64,000 bases of DNA from Limnephilus marmoratus (lineage: Eukaryota; Arthropoda; Insecta; Trichoptera; Limnephilidae): contig OU862920.1 in assembly GCA_917880885.1 (NCBI GenBank), positions 39,715,019-39,779,018 of the forward strand, given 5' to 3'. How positions within the stretch are numbered: position 1 is the first letter of the stretch; every line of letters starts with the position of its first letter. Below are positions 1 through 12,007 of the stretch, in pieces. A model generated the notes under the pieces. It ran no database searches. It had not been told where the DNA came from and saw only the letters and a list, made by a program, of their open reading frames with translations. The position numbers were made by a program, and so were the translations under genes.

Positions 1-382
1 AAATCGCCAATATGCACTTTTAACGTCTTTAACGAAATGACATTTTACGAAAACTTTGTGTTATTACCGCTTCACAATTAAAGCTCTATAAATGAAACAT
101 TTCTGAACGTAGCCGAATAGTAAAAACTGTTTTAGAAAGGTTACAAAATAAGCTTTCGAATTATTATATTACAAATAAATATTAATATTTGTAAGTATTA
201 AAATTTAGAATGCAAACATTAAAAAAATGTGAAAATGACTCACATGATGTTTTTATGTGAAAACAGTACTAAAATCACAGATTATCTAAACAACAATACT
301 TATTCTATTGTATAAATGTGTAATAAACACTTTTGTCACTTCACTTTTTTATCATTTCATATAAAAATATTTAATAAAAATT
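1..382 (+). repeat. Repeat F, copy 1 (edge of window)
   Basis: This AT-rich stretch shares an ordered series of blocks with 12900..13275 and 44970..45190: a segment containing acatttctgaacgta, then aaaactgttttagaaaggt, then a tract ending in a variant of ataacaaacac and cacttttttatc. Similarity is diverged but collinear. No coding capacity or clear terminal inverted repeat is visible, so the class is unknown. The left end may lie outside the window. Confidence 0.6.
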
Positions 383-2587
383 AACAATGTCGGGCGCGGT
401 CGACCCGCCCGTAGGAAATTTGGCAGGATAAATTATGTGTCAGACTGCGCGTCTGACAGAATATTATCTTTATGTATTTCTATGGACAACTTGAATAGAG
501 ATGTGCAGCATGATTCACTATCGATCTTTCACTTTTTATTTTAGGGATGTAACTAAAACAATAACGGAGTTATAACGGTTTCTATGGAGGCACACGCGCT
601 GACGTATAAACACACTTATTGTACTTGACTGCTGTCGTATTTTTAACGCATATATCTGCTTACGTTGCGGAGGGGTTAATGAATTTTATAGTAGAAGCAT
701 GTCTTTTTTTTCGAGTTTCGGTTCCGAATTTAACAGTTAAAAATGTATTCCCACGATCATATAAATAAAAATTGCTGCATTTTTTTCTGTTTCTAGCTAA
801 TCACAGGTGTTCATTAAAAAAAGATCAACAACTTCGAATTACCTATTTACCAATAAGATAATCAAACTTTACACCAATATGTTTTACTAAATAATATAGG
901 TAGATATTATTTATCAGCCTATCTTAATAAAATAAGTTTATTTTGCTTATGTTTTATGGTTGTGTTTTGTCTTTTCTTGCGTAGTTAGGTTAAACACAAA
1001 ATGAATCTTATATTAAACTATGCATAATTTGTAATAATTATTATTATTTTTTTCAGTCGGTGCGTGCAGCATAAGCTCCGTTAAGTAATGCTACGAAGGG
1101 GTAAAATCTACCTACAGCTGGGGTTGTTGTGTCATATAATCAAAAGAATCTCTTGTATTCGTTGAAGGCTTAAGAAATCTTATCTCTAAGGAATATTTAC
1201 TTCATTTATTCTCTTCTGCTAAAGCTAATTAAGAAAGTCATTACAAACTTGCGGTTTCACCATCAATGTCGTATTGTGGTGGCTCACTAATGGTAAATGA
1301 AGTTGATTAGAGTTGTTTGGATCGGGTGTGTGAAACACACTCAAAGCACAATTGTTTTTCTTCTCATGTGTTCCGCACTCAGGTCATCCCTTTCATATAG
1401 GTTTTATCAGTGATAAGAATTACAGAATACATAACCAACTGAGGCAATATTTTACCCTAGCAAATGGTCATTCGACATGCCAACAAAATTAATTAAGTTG
1501 CAATTTTTACATTGTTTCCATGAGAAACTATGCCATCACGCAAATTGGAATATTCAGCTAAGAAGAAAGAATTTAATATATATTATGATGATTTGACTAG
1601 GTAAAGAAAAATAACAGAAAAATGACCCGTTAAGTTTTTTATTGTGTTAGTATAGTAAACTTTCATCAAATTCACTGCCACATAATTTTTAATTTTTTTT
1701 TGTTCATGGACACAAAATTTGATTATTTGTGTAAATACTTTGTTCTGTAGTTACTTAAAAACATCAAAATTTACACATTACATGACAGAATTGATTAAAT
1801 AATTAACTCAAACGCTGTTAAGTTTCTTAAGTGTGAGGTTTTTTTAAATGCATTTTTAGCTCTGTCGCTTTTTGATGTATAGAGACTGGATTAGAAAAAT
1901 ACAAAGTAATCATTTTGCTTAGAATATGAGCGAATGAGGTCCAGAAATAAATTAAATGGTGTGCCCTTAAATAAATTATTAAGGAACAGTGCAACTGAGG
2001 CAAAGCTATTTTTCTACATGTTGTATCTTGATGTGTGTATATAATGATAATATAGTATATTATATTTTCAATCTGTAATGACTTATGAATATTTAGAAAA
2101 ACCCTATAATTTTAAATACAACGCATAAAACATGATTTTTTGAGCGTGAGATTTCGACACATTGATTTTTCTTTATAAACGATTTAAATTTTATTATGTA
2201 TGTCAAATTTTTATTATCGTTTTATGTTGTTTTGTGCTGAAACTCTGAAGGTGCCAATTTTAGTTATTCCTGTGTATTTTAGTAAAATCTTACAATATAT
2301 CATTTGTATTTCATCGCCGCATGAAATAATTATTTCTGATCATTTTGATACACATTGAATCAATTTCAAAGAAGTTGTTATACAGACTTACCTAACACAA
2401 GCCATGATAAACCTAGGGTACCTCTTTTTTTTATATAATTAGTTGTTTTTCACATTAATTTTTTAATTGTATTTTGTTTTTTAATTGTATTTAAAAAAAA
2501 TCAATTTATTGTTTATAAGTTTATACACACATAGATCCAGAGTTGGGATCCCTTGGGAGTTTTGCATATAAGGACATTAATTTTTAA
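383..2587. other. AT-rich stretch, nothing recognised
   Basis: No open frame of useful length, RNA gene, or repeat shared with the rest of the window was recognised. A short GC-rich patch at about 388-450 is the only compositional break. Confidence 0.5.
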
Positions 2588-2969
2588 TTAACCCTTGCAC
2601 TCCTTTATTTTCCACTCTAATAATCCCAATTTTCTGTTTTTAAATCTATTTTATGTATTCAGTAATTATCTGTGGTACATCGCATCTTGAACATCCATGA
2701 ATCATTTTTAATTATTTTACATCAAATGTGGTCATCCTACCAATATTGTAAGCAGGTATAATTTTTTTTAATACGTCTATTTGAATTTTGTTATTCTAGA
2801 ACTGGAGTTTTAAACTAAATGCAATATTTAATCAGTAAAATGTGCAATTGTTGCTGCAATTATTTTCTTATTATGTGATTTTTTGTGTTATCAGCAATCA
2901 TATTTTTTTCCTAAATCTTTTTCTATGATTAGAGCATCATTAAAAAATAAGAGGAGTGGTAAGGGTTAA
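2588..2969. mobile_element. piggyBac-type MITE with TTAA duplication
   Basis: The element 2592..2965 begins CCCTTGCACTCC and ends GGAGTGGTAAGGG, imperfect terminal inverted repeats, and is flanked on both sides by TTAA (2588-2591 and 2966-2969). TTAA target sites and ends beginning CCY are characteristic of the piggyBac superfamily. The 374-bp interior is AT-rich and non-coding, so this would be a non-autonomous copy needing a transposase from elsewhere. The family assignment rests on the duplication and ends only. Confidence 0.65.
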
Positions 2970-4520
2970 AGGATTCAATTATTTCAATAATATGTTGTTA
3001 AGTGTACGTATTAAATTAATGTAAAAGTTTATTAGTTCTTAAGAAATATGATATTATTATGTATGTTTTTTCATAAACTATATTCCAGTACCACGGAAAG
3101 CTTTTATTTCAAACCACAATAACACCCCAGAAACTAATCACTCAAATGATTTTTGGCACATCATGAATAGTTTGCAAAACGACTTCTATTAAAATATATT
3201 AAATAATACGTTTTACACCCTTTTTAAGGGCAAAGCTCGAGTTAAAAAGGCGGCAGTTATAGATGGAATGAGATGCATGTTAACCACAATTTAGCAACGG
3301 AATAGTAATATTTTTTTTATATGTAAAACAAAAAATAGATAATTAACAGTAAATAAGAAAAAATATGTAAATATATATATCTTTTTGTACATATACACAA
3401 TTTTTCTCCAACATTAAAAAAATTGATAAGAAATACGACACTGCCTGCAGGCATGCAGGGACTGCCTGCGGAGAGCATGGGTTTGAGCGAACTAGCGCTG
3501 TCTCGTTTGTTAAAGGGCCGCTAGAACGAGACGCATGCAGAGTCGTGTGTAGAGCCCTTTAGAGGCAGAACAAAAGAGCCGGCATGGCGGAACATAACTC
3601 GAAATGCGTATTTTTATTGGGCAAGTTAAATTCTAACAATTATTTTTTATGTTGTAAAACTTTTTAAAGGGTAATTATTTTGTTGGGGGATTATATTTTG
3701 GAACTTCTTAGGCAAGAAATCTTTTCAGGCGGGAAACATATTACACGGGAAAAAAATGCGTATTTTGTATTGGAATTTTTCGGGGTTGAAAAAACTGAAT
3801 TTCTTAGGCGGGAAAACATATTAAACCGGAACTTCTTAAGCGGGTTTGACTGTACAACAGACTGAAGAGGAGGAAAGAAAGGAAAAAATAATGAGAGAAA
3901 AGGATATCTAATATTATAATTGAGTTGTTATGTTGATAAGTTATGTAAAAAGAGTTTTTATTGAATTTTTGAATTTTTTTGTAATTTGTTTCCAATCTAA
4001 TTTTAAGGGTAATTTGTTAAACCATTTAACTCCAATATATTTGTAGAATTGTTGGGCTGTAGTGGTGTAACAGCGTGGTATAGTCAAGGAAACAAGGATA
4101 TTTGTTCTATTGCTGTTCGAAAAAAGAGTTAACTCATATTATTGAAACAATCTTTGTGTAAAGGCGTAATTTTTTATTAATGATATGAAGTGAAAGGACT
4201 TTAAATTCTTGAAATAATTTGATGGTCGGGTAATCGTATGGCTTTTTAGAATTATTTTTATTAATATTCTTTGGATAATTTATAAATAAAAAAATAAATA
4301 ATATCCCATTTTATCAATCTCATTTCCTGTGGCCGATTCGGTATACGTCTTAACTCCAAAACTTTTATTCTCAAGTTAACAAAAGTTTGTTCTTGAACGC
4401 ATGCTTATTAAAGTGGCTTAGAATTAGTTATTTAACATGTTTTCAACTCATGTTAAGTAAAAAGTAGTGGCACTTTTTCAATTTTTTTTTACAACACAGT
4501 TGTGTTTTTTTTTTTGTCGT
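2970..4520. other. Unclassified region with GC-rich patch and reiterated motif
   Basis: Mostly AT-rich. A GC-rich patch at about 3440-3595 includes short repeats of ctgcctgc. Between about 3695 and 3850 a motif of the form acttcttaggcgggaaa recurs three or four times with variation and ends in gcgggtttgactgtac. This resembles the end of a mobile element, but no partner end was found. Confidence 0.35.
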
Positions 4521-4524
4521 TCAC

Positions 4525-4932
4525 TACAGCTTTCTTAAATCTGGCCAGACGATTACGGCAGATGTCTATTGTCAGCAACTGCAAACCATGATGGAAAAGC
4601 TAGCTGCTAAACAACCGAGGCTGGTTAATCGCTCTAGGCCACTGCTGCTTCATGACAACGCTAGAACACACACTGCACAACAGACGGCTGCCAAATTAGA
4701 GGAGCTTCAATTGGAATGTACTCTCCGGACCTCACCCCAACAGATTACCATTTTTTATCAAAATTTGGATAACTTCTTGCAAGGGAAATAATTCAACTCC
4801 GATGGGGCAGTCCAAACCGCCTTCAAAGATTTTATTGATTCCCGTCCGAATGGTTTTTTTAGTAAAGGGATCGATGAACTACCTATGAGATGGCAAAAGT
4901 GCATAGATAGCAATGGTACATACTTTGATTAA
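4525..4932 (+). pseudogene. mariner transposase C-terminal remnant
   Basis: Reading from 4525 gives YSFLKSGQTITADVYCQQL, then HDNARTHTAQQ (second catalytic Asp, in HDNAR), a stretch typical of mariner transposases related to the SETMAR transposase part. The third-Asp motif YSPDLTPTDYHF is present at about 4717-4752, but one frame over, so at least one frameshift separates it from HDNAR. The C-terminal KDFIDSRPNGFFSKGIDELPMRWQKCIDSNGTYFD follows in yet another frame and ends at the stop 4930-4932. The N-terminal DNA-binding half and terminal inverted repeats were not found. This is a dead 5'-truncated copy. Confidence 0.9.
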
Positions 4933-5005
4933 ATAAATATATTATATTAAAAAAAAATTGACTTGTTCTTCCCGTACAAAACGCCAATTTCATATGTAAG
5001 GACCT

Positions 5006-5197
5006 AATAAAACGAATATAAAACTTTATTCCACTTAATTTTATTTGACCGTAACCGGTTTCAGCTCGTCAAAGCCATCTTCAGACTGATACAAAATAAT
5101 TAGTCTGAAATAAATAGTCTGAAGATGGCTTTGACGAGCTGAAACCGGTTATGGTCAAATAAAATTAAGTGGAATAAAGTTTTATATTCGTTTTATT
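5006..5197. repeat. Near-perfect 82-bp-arm hairpin
   Basis: Arms 5006-5087 and 5116-5197 are inverted copies with only isolated mismatches, separated by a 28-bp spacer. Each arm includes the block gaagatggctttgacgagct next to aaaccggtta, a sequence style often seen near retroelement 3' ends. The transcript of either strand could form a long hairpin. No clear target duplication was found outside the arms. Confidence 0.85.
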
Positions 5198-5264
5198 GTA
5201 TAATATATTATAATGGAATTTCACCATGAATTATCACTGACAAAAATAGAAATATTAAATATCC

Positions 5265-5523
5265 TAAGGGGTCGTCCATTAATCACGTGATGTTTTTTTA
5301 GTAACTTTTTAACCCCCCCCCCTCCCTGGTGATATGTGGTGAGGTTTTAGATTACCCCCCCCCCCCCAGAATCACGTGTATTTTGAAATTTTCAGAATAT
5401 TATCACGAAAAATAAATACACGAGATATCTCATTTTACCCCCCCCCCCCCTCGTGACATTACGTGATTTTTTTCCGAACCCCCCCCCCTTTCGAGCCTCA
5501 CGTGATTAATGGACGACCCCTAA
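5265..5523. mobile_element. MITE with 23-bp perfect TIRs and TAA duplication
   Basis: Left end 5268-5290 and right end 5498-5520 are perfect inverted repeats starting ggggtcgtccattaatcacg. Flanks are TAA on both sides (5265-5267, 5521-5523). A three-base TWA target fits the PIF/Harbinger superfamily. The interior holds four runs of about 9-14 C on the plus strand, and no coding capacity. Total element length is 253 bp. Confidence 0.85.
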
Positions 5524-6460
5524 TTTAGTGCATTCAATTTTGACAGTCCGCGACCCTAAATTCTTTAAAATATTTTTTCATACAACACTTTCGAACGGCT
5601 GTCTACGATTAAAAATTGAATCTACTAATATATATTTGTACCAGTGAATATTGCAGGTCATAGACAATATACAGAAATAGAAAATGTCCAATGTGGACCC
5701 GAATAAGTACCAAGCCCCGCAATTTCAAAGAAACTAACCAACAGAATTCACACATTTATTTAATTTTTTTATAAATCCTAAAAATATGACATGAACCATA
5801 CAATGAAGGTGGATTCATGATATAGCATTATCAGTTTAAATTACACTAAATTAAAAGTCGGAGGTATGATTTTTTTTCATTTGGTTGGGAAATTTCCAAC
5901 GAACGCTCGGAAATCACTATTGCTTGACTCAATTTTAAATTATTAACGCAATCGCTCAATTGACTAATAAAAAAATATTATTAACACCTTATCTACACAT
6001 TTAACGACAAAAATAGTGAAGGTGAACAACATAATCCTGTGGAAAATTGGTGAAATCAATGATTTTGGTAAGAATCGGAAAATTTAATTATGTGGAATTT
6101 TCAATGTATAAATCCTGCTGTATTTCATGTTCTGTGTTAGCACTTTGTAATCTTTAATACCTCTTTTACCGGTAAGTACTTCATAAGTTCTACAGATCCA
6201 ATCAATATGACTTTTTATTGCAGTGGATAAAGAATTACTTTTGCAATAAATTTTGCAATTTTCAAAATAAATCACTCAGTTTTATTGTCATGCAAAATTG
6301 TTTGATAGCAATTTTTTTCAAGGTTGTCGATATTTTGCTAAGAAATTTATTGAATATGAATACAGTAAAACACACTATTAGGTTCCACATAAGAAATTTT
6401 CATAACCAAGAAACTTTGATTTTTCAGTCTCTTGAGAATTGAAATTTTTATAAAAAAAAC
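5524..6460. other. AT-rich stretch, nothing recognised
   Basis: No repeat shared with the rest of the window, RNA gene, or plausible coding region seen. Confidence 0.5.
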
Positions 6461-6461
6461 T

Positions 6462-7108
6462 AACTAACTAACCATAGGGTAGACAGAAAGGACGGACCGC
6501 CAAACAACTCGGTCTTGGCACACACTCTTTGCCTAATTCACATTCATACATCGTCTCATACATACTCTTCTATTATTCTGACTTTTGACATGGCCCGACT
6601 CAAGTATCTGATTCACTTGTGCCATGTCTTCCTCGGGCGTCCCCAACTTCTCCTACCATTCACATTTGCGTCATACATTCTTCTTTCACTACTTTCTTCG
6701 TCCATTCGCTCTACATGCCCAAACCATCTGAGGGTCTCTTTCTTAATCTTACTCATTATGAATACATCAGCTTTACATTCTTTGCGGATATCCACATTTT
6801 TCACACAATCATACATGGTTTTACCACACAATGCCTCAGGGATCTCATTTCAACAGTTTACTTTCATCCTTCCTCTGCCAGTTCCATGCCTCACTGCCAT
6901 ACATCAGGGTAGGTACCAGGACTCCATTGTGGACTGCTAACTTCGCTTCTTTTGACAATTTTTTATTGGCGCCAATGGCATTCAGTCCTCCATTAACGGA
7001 TTTACCGGCATTCACCCTTCTTTCAATATCCCTATCAGCCTTCCCATCTCTCGTAAACATACTACCCAGATACACAAACTCATCCACCTGCTCCCAAGTA
7101 TTCATCAT
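6462..7108 (-). pseudogene. LINE reverse transcriptase C-terminal remnant, copy 1
   Basis: The minus strand encodes FVYLGSMFTRDGKADRDIERRVNAGKS and VHNGVLVPTLMYGSEAW (7108 down to about 6845), then after a frame change ETLRWFGHVERMDEESSERR and GRRSWGRPRKTWHK (to 6613). These are hallmark blocks of the C-terminal part of insect non-LTR retrotransposon ORF2. The polymerase core is absent (5' truncation). A diverged second copy lies at 56958..57500 and a short third piece at 36597..36695, both in the same orientation. Confidence 0.88.
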
Positions 7109-7110
7109 TC

Positions 7111-8430
7111 ACAACTATATTGCATAATGTTTTCGTACTCTCTCTTTCAAACATCATTACCATTTTTTTTATAAATACCAAATTTAACCCACATTACAAC
7201 ATTTTCTCTCATAAATTTTTTTCCCTTTCTTCGAGAACCTTATATAAAGGCAGCTTCAATGTAGATAATAAAAATTATAATGCAATAGATAGAAATGACA
7301 TTTTGGTCTTTGGTACAAAAAAGATTGCACCTATTAAAAAGAAATTCTTTCCTAAGTTTCTACGATATTGATGGACGTTAAAGTGAGGAAAAATGATTTT
7401 CGACATTGCCAAGATTAAAGTGCCTTTTTAAATTTATTCTTTATTATTTTATTTCTTGCTTCATAGCAATCCTAATGAATTACGATATTCATTTTGGGAT
7501 GGGGGAATTTACAAAAAGTGGAAGGGAGAATAAAAATTATTTACGTTTTATATTCTGTTCTCCAAAAGTCTTTTATTACGTCTTGTTACAAATTTTTATA
7601 TTTTTTGATATATCATAATATATATTTTGTAAAATAAAAAAAAGATTAACATTAATATTGTTTCAAAGTATCCTTGGAAACAATTCCCTGTAATTAAGTG
7701 TAATGGTATATCATAGAATTTACACACACATTTTGTTTCGCTACGTATTTTGTGGGCATAAGCAGAGTGCAGTTCGGACGTGCACTTGCACAACTGCCGG
7801 GTATCTAGTACAAGTCTCACGAAACTTCGCACTTTATTACAACACATCTCTGCGTTACCAATAGTAAGTAAATACAAAACACGCTTTAAAGAGTGTCCCG
7901 CTCTTTATTGGCAGTATGAAAAACGCATTTAAGCATAAATATGTTAAGATAACATTAAATTACATTTATTCAAGCCCTATTTATGCAAATGCATAAATAA
8001 AATAATTACTTGTTAGAAAACAAATCACTTTGTGTACACTATTTATAAATAAATTGCACGTGTTTGTTCGAAAAGAATAAATACAATACATAAATCAGCC
8101 TTTTCATCTACAACATACATTGTTGATGTGGTTTTGTGTGGCAGGTTAAAAAATAAGAAAGGTCATCTAGATATTTATCAATTAGTGTAGAAGTGTTTCT
8201 TCCTGTAGATAACTTTTCAGTGAACTTGTGCTTTATCACATAAAAGTTATGTATTACATAGGTACTGATTACAGGTACTACACAACTCATATTATGAATG
8301 TACTGTAATAATTCCGTGGTGACACAATGAGGTCAAAACAATAAAGGGGAATTGCAATTTGCATGACAATCTTCCGCACTGGACATATCAGGTGTGTCCA
8401 AGTTTTCAAAGCACAAAATCTGCATTTGTT
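7111..8430. other. No gene recognised
   Basis: AT-rich sequence with only short chance open frames. No match to the local repeat families. Confidence 0.45.
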
Positions 8431-8686
8431 GAAGTGAAAACTTTTTTACCAACGTTGTAATTTTAAACTCTTTGAAATGAAAATAGCGACACTAAAAAAA
8501 GACAAACACATACATCTATAGGATTGAGCCTGCAAGAGAATGAGATAGTATAATCGGTCTTCTCTTCGTGCGGTGCATCGTAGCCTGACGGTCTCCTAAT
8601 TGTACGGTGCTTTGTAGCCTCCCCACTCTGGTCTACTTTAGTTTTCTGAAGGTTTCACTTCTACCGCTTGTAAATTACGCACTCTG
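8431..8686 (-). repeat. Repeat B, copy 1
   Basis: Full-length member of a roughly 220-270-bp family with six copies in the window. Written in plus orientation, the family runs from gtgtgcaattcacacgcggt through gaagtgaaac, gtggggaggctacgaaac, caccgcacaaagag and ctcattctctcgcaggct to gaagttttcacttc. The two ends carry the same motif GAAGTGAAAmCTTC in inverted orientation. No coding capacity and no tRNA-like promoter were seen, so a MITE is as likely as a SINE. Confidence 0.85.
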
Positions 8687-8741
8687 TTTTGTTTTATTTA
8701 ATTACTTGACAAGTCTTGTCAAATATTTAAATAAATGATTC

Positions 8742-8981
8742 TTAGGGCCTCCGCTCTTGGAGATACTGAAAAACGTTCTCAACGCAACTGCGATCAACCT
8801 CCTTAACAAAATTGATAAACTTGGCAGTTTGTGAACTTAAAAACCAGCACTGCTGATCGCCACGGTACTCGCGTTTTCAGTTGCTTTGTTGACAGATTGA
8901 CATGGTAGCGGCTAGTATTGCATGGTAGTTGCGTTGAGAACTAGTTTTTTTTTTCAGTTTCTCCATGAGCGGAGGCCCTTA
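8742..8981. mobile_element. MITE with about 50-bp TIRs and TTA duplication
   Basis: The element 8745..8978 starts GGGCCTCCGCTC and ends GAGCGGAGGCCC. Inverted similarity continues through ctgaaaa and gttctcaacgcaact for about 50 bp per side. The flanks are TTA on both sides (8742-8744, 8979-8981), again a TWA target as used by PIF/Harbinger elements. The interior (about 135 bp) is non-coding. Confidence 0.82.
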
Positions 8982-8999
8982 GCGTTTTAAATGCTTTTC

Positions 9000-9130
9000 T
9001 TTTCCCTAACTTCCTGTTTCTCTGCTGTTTTGGGGACGCTGTGTCGAGAGTATATTTCAGGAGAGGAGGAGAGAAGAGAAGAAACTCGAAGAGACCCTTG
9101 TAAAAGGAAGGAGAAAAAGCAGATGCCATC
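9000..9130 (+). repeat. Possible diverged fragment of repeat C
   Basis: The stretch around ttttggggacgctgtgtcga followed by a gagaggagg-rich run resembles the first part of repeat C (ttggggatgctgtgtggagg and aaggaaagagaggaag), but similarity is short and purine-rich, so it may be coincidental. Confidence 0.3.
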
Positions 9131-9810
9131 AAATTATTTAAAATTTCTGCAGAAAAAGTCAAGCGGCACCTGTTTGGCGTGTCTGCCGACAACACCGGTG
9201 CCGAAGTGACATATTATTTCATGAGAGCACCTTTCATTAATATACCAGTGGAATAAACACAACAATTTTAAATAATGTTTTGTATATACTGCTAGCCAAC
9301 TGTTCCAACAAGACGGATTGTCTGGTTTTGGAAGTCAATAAATTTTTCAGTATCTAGGGGCTTTTGTTTCAGAGGTGGCTACCAAAAACGGTAGGGTGCA
9401 ATTCCAATTTGTACAAGGTCAGAAGCCCAAAGATATCTAAGACATTAGCTTAATTTTGGCTTCAGTTACGTTACACTCAATATGTTAATGGAAGGTGATA
9501 TTGCTTCTGTACAAGGTGAAGATTATTATTTCAATCCTTTTTAATTATAATCAAACGGGTGACAAAATTTATCTCTGCATTTCGAATTTGGAAGACAATA
9601 AAAATGATAAAAATATAATGAAGGTGGCGGACACATGATTGATGAAGCCTGAAGGAGTGTAGTATTGGAGATGATTTGCAGATGATCCGCTATCAAAAGA
9701 TTGTAGGGGGTACATAAGTATGAATTTTATTGCCTTCTAAACAACCTTTAACCAGTCGAATGCCGATGGGTCTCTGCGAGCATTCTAATATTATCCTTGT
9801 TACAATTTTT

Positions 9811-9942
9811 GAAGTAAAACTTTTTTACGCACGCTTGACTTGGGGTGCTGGTGAATGCATGATAAGAGCGTTATGAAAAGTGTGATCGGGCGGGGCGAAC
9901 GGAAGTTGAGAGGGAGATATAAGTTAGTGAAGTTTTACTTCA
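9811..9942 (-). repeat. Small element with GAAGT...ACTTC ends
   Basis: Begins gaagtaaaacttttttacgc and ends gtgaagttttacttca, so both ends carry the palindromic GAAGT-AAA-ACTTC motif seen in repeat B. The interior (cgcttgacttgggg ... tgcatgataagagcgtta ... gaacggaagttgagagg) is the reverse complement of the end of the element at 50330..50652, of which this is a shortened copy. Confidence 0.7.
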
Positions 9943-10429
9943 GTCATGTGGTCTAAAGCACACTTGTTTTTTTGCAATACGATTTTGACCTTTATGCTTT
10001 GAAAAATGTGTGAACAAAATCAGAATCGCTTGCGCTAATAAAACTTTAGACTAACAGTTAAAAACCCACTCTGCAGGTTTTTGATGCTAGGCGGCTTTTG
10101 GTTCGGCTTCGTCCAGTTAGTATTGGTGATCATTTTATAAATCCGATGGGAACTGGTTCCAAAAATAACCCGTTCCCCGGATCCACTGTGATCCAGTGAT
10201 AGCTAGTCACTGGGACAGGCAAACATATGTAATATATAGCCGCGTGATACTATTATTCACACCTAAGTATTACCGTCAAACTTTCCTTATCGGTAGAGAT
10301 ACTCAAATTTACAAAATTGTGGCACATTCTCATGCGACCTGCTAACGGAAGTAGCGCCGACCTTTGATGAATTCTTGAATTCGAAACCGAATTACAACAG
10401 TAGTTTTATTTGAAATTTCACATACACAG

Positions 10430-10760
10430 CTGTATATATGGCGCTTACAGCTGTCAGATATGCACTCGAAGCCGGGTTCTTAAATTTCGCAGATGCTAAC
10501 GTACTAATACTATCAGATTCCACTTTTGATTTTATGAATTGAGCCTTTCTGGCAGTTTTAAAAATTACTTTCTTTTTCCTGTCTGGCTTTCAACGGGTTG
10601 AGCTCTGTGCAGAATGAAAATTTTTAAGTGCAAAGCAATTTTTGCCATCCTGATTTAGTAGAATCTGATTTGTATTCCGGTGATTTTGCAGATCGTTTTA
10701 TTCCTCTTTGGTCTCTGAATGTTCCAGAAGCTGAGTAAGCTACAGACTGAGTATGCAACT
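10430..10760 (+). pseudogene. Possible LINE RNase H-like remnant
   Basis: From about 10437 one frame gives MALTAVRYALEAGFLNFADANVLILSDS, which resembles the helix-strand-Asp segment of the RNase H domain found in some non-LTR retrotransposons (catalytic Asp in the SDS context). Further downstream, the reading is interrupted by stops. No reverse transcriptase was seen nearby. This is a weak call, and the rest of 9943-11184 shows nothing recognisable. Confidence 0.3.
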
Positions 10761-11184
10761 ACCAATTCGTCACCGCAGTTCTATATTGTCTTAAGGACAA
10801 AACAATGGTTTTGAGAAAAAATGCTTGCAAAATCACAGGAACATTATTAATGTTTTCCAGGTCTAATATCATATTCTATATTTTCCATTTTTATTTACCC
10901 ATCAGAAAAATTAGCTTTTCACTTTTACCATTTTTTTTTCTTAAATTATGTAAAAGTTGACGATAGAACAAACATCATCAGCGTTGCGACAAAAACTGAC
11001 CATATGACAAAATGGAACTGAAAAATGGAAAAAGTGATTTAAACTAAATGTTATTATTAAAATTTGTTGTAAGAGGATAACATTTTTTTAATTACAATTA
11101 ATTTAATTCAATTTAGACGCGAATGCGCCTGCCCCCCAACTCTGACTTTTGAGGGAGACCCTTCGACTCTCTCGAACCAATTTT

Positions 11185-11989
11185 AAAGTGAAAACTTCTT
11201 TAGCACCGTTGTGATGTGAAACTCGATGAAACGAAAAATAGTGACACTAAAAAGAGACAATTTTTTATTTATTTAGTAACTATATAATATTTTTTACATT
11301 TTATGTGAAACATGTTAGTTAGATGTATATATAAAATAGAAAATATATTCGTAGTCCTCCTCACTAGGAGATCCTGTGCTGAGGGGGACTATGCTTTGGA
11401 TAAGTTTTTCAGCGACTTCTATGGTTTAACTTCAATGTTTGGATAAGGTTTTCCAGAAACTTCTATGACGATGTTTTAAGTATTGTAGTAAGTTCATTTT
11501 CCGATAGTTCCTTCAGCCAACTTTTAATGTCCTTAATATAGCTATTTTTTGTTTTAATTTGTTTGATACTAAGTGGGAGTTTGTTATATAACTTTACTGC
11601 TAAAAATTCAGAACTTCTTTGACCAAATGAAGAGTTACACTTTGGTATATTAAGTATGTCTGTTTGTTTGGCTCTGGTTTTATGAGCATGTGAGGTGTCT
11701 GCCTCTGAAGAATGTTTTTGGCATAGATTTTCTGTATGCTTGGAACATCAAACAGTTTAAAAATTTCTGTTGTTGATGTCCTTATTGGGACCTTTAGAAT
11801 GGTCTTTATGATGCAATTCTGAGTTATTTTAAGTTGTTTTACAATCACATACATCTTTAGGATTTAGCCTTCCAGAGAATGAGATAGTATAATCGATCTC
11901 CTCTTTGTGAAGTGCTTCGTGGCCTCCCCACTCTTGTCAACTTTATTTTTCTGAAGGTTTCACTTCTACCGCATGTGAATTGCACTCTG
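11185..11989 (-). repeat. Repeat B, copy 2, split by a LINE
   Basis: The two parts 11185-11260 and 11841-11989 together make one repeat B copy, from aagtgaaaacttctttagc to tgtgaattgcactctg. The gap is filled by a minus-strand LINE 3' fragment. The sequence acaa(t) occurs on both sides of the insert and fits a short target-site duplication. Confidence 0.85.
11261..11840 (-). mobile_element. 5'-truncated Jockey/CR1-like LINE inside repeat B
   Basis: The minus strand encodes LKITQNCIIKTILKVPIRTSTTEIFKLFDVPSIQKIYAKN near 11830-11710, matching in layout the QNRAIRNIYHLPWDTHVKDIYSLTQIL region of the LINE at 53001..54262. It lacks the polymerase core. On the minus strand the 3' end is an A-rich tail of AAATAAAT type (plus-strand 11261-11275). 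The block cctcactaggagatcctgtg (11348-11367) is shared with the LINE end at 31783..32030, so both belong to one LINE lineage. Confidence 0.8.
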
Positions 11990-12007
11990 TTTTTATTTGT
12001 ACCTTAG

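Noticed and set aside
6515..7127. Plus-strand open frames of 97-141 codons
   Set aside because: They are shadows of the minus-strand LINE coding sequence, which carries recognisable RT C-terminal blocks.
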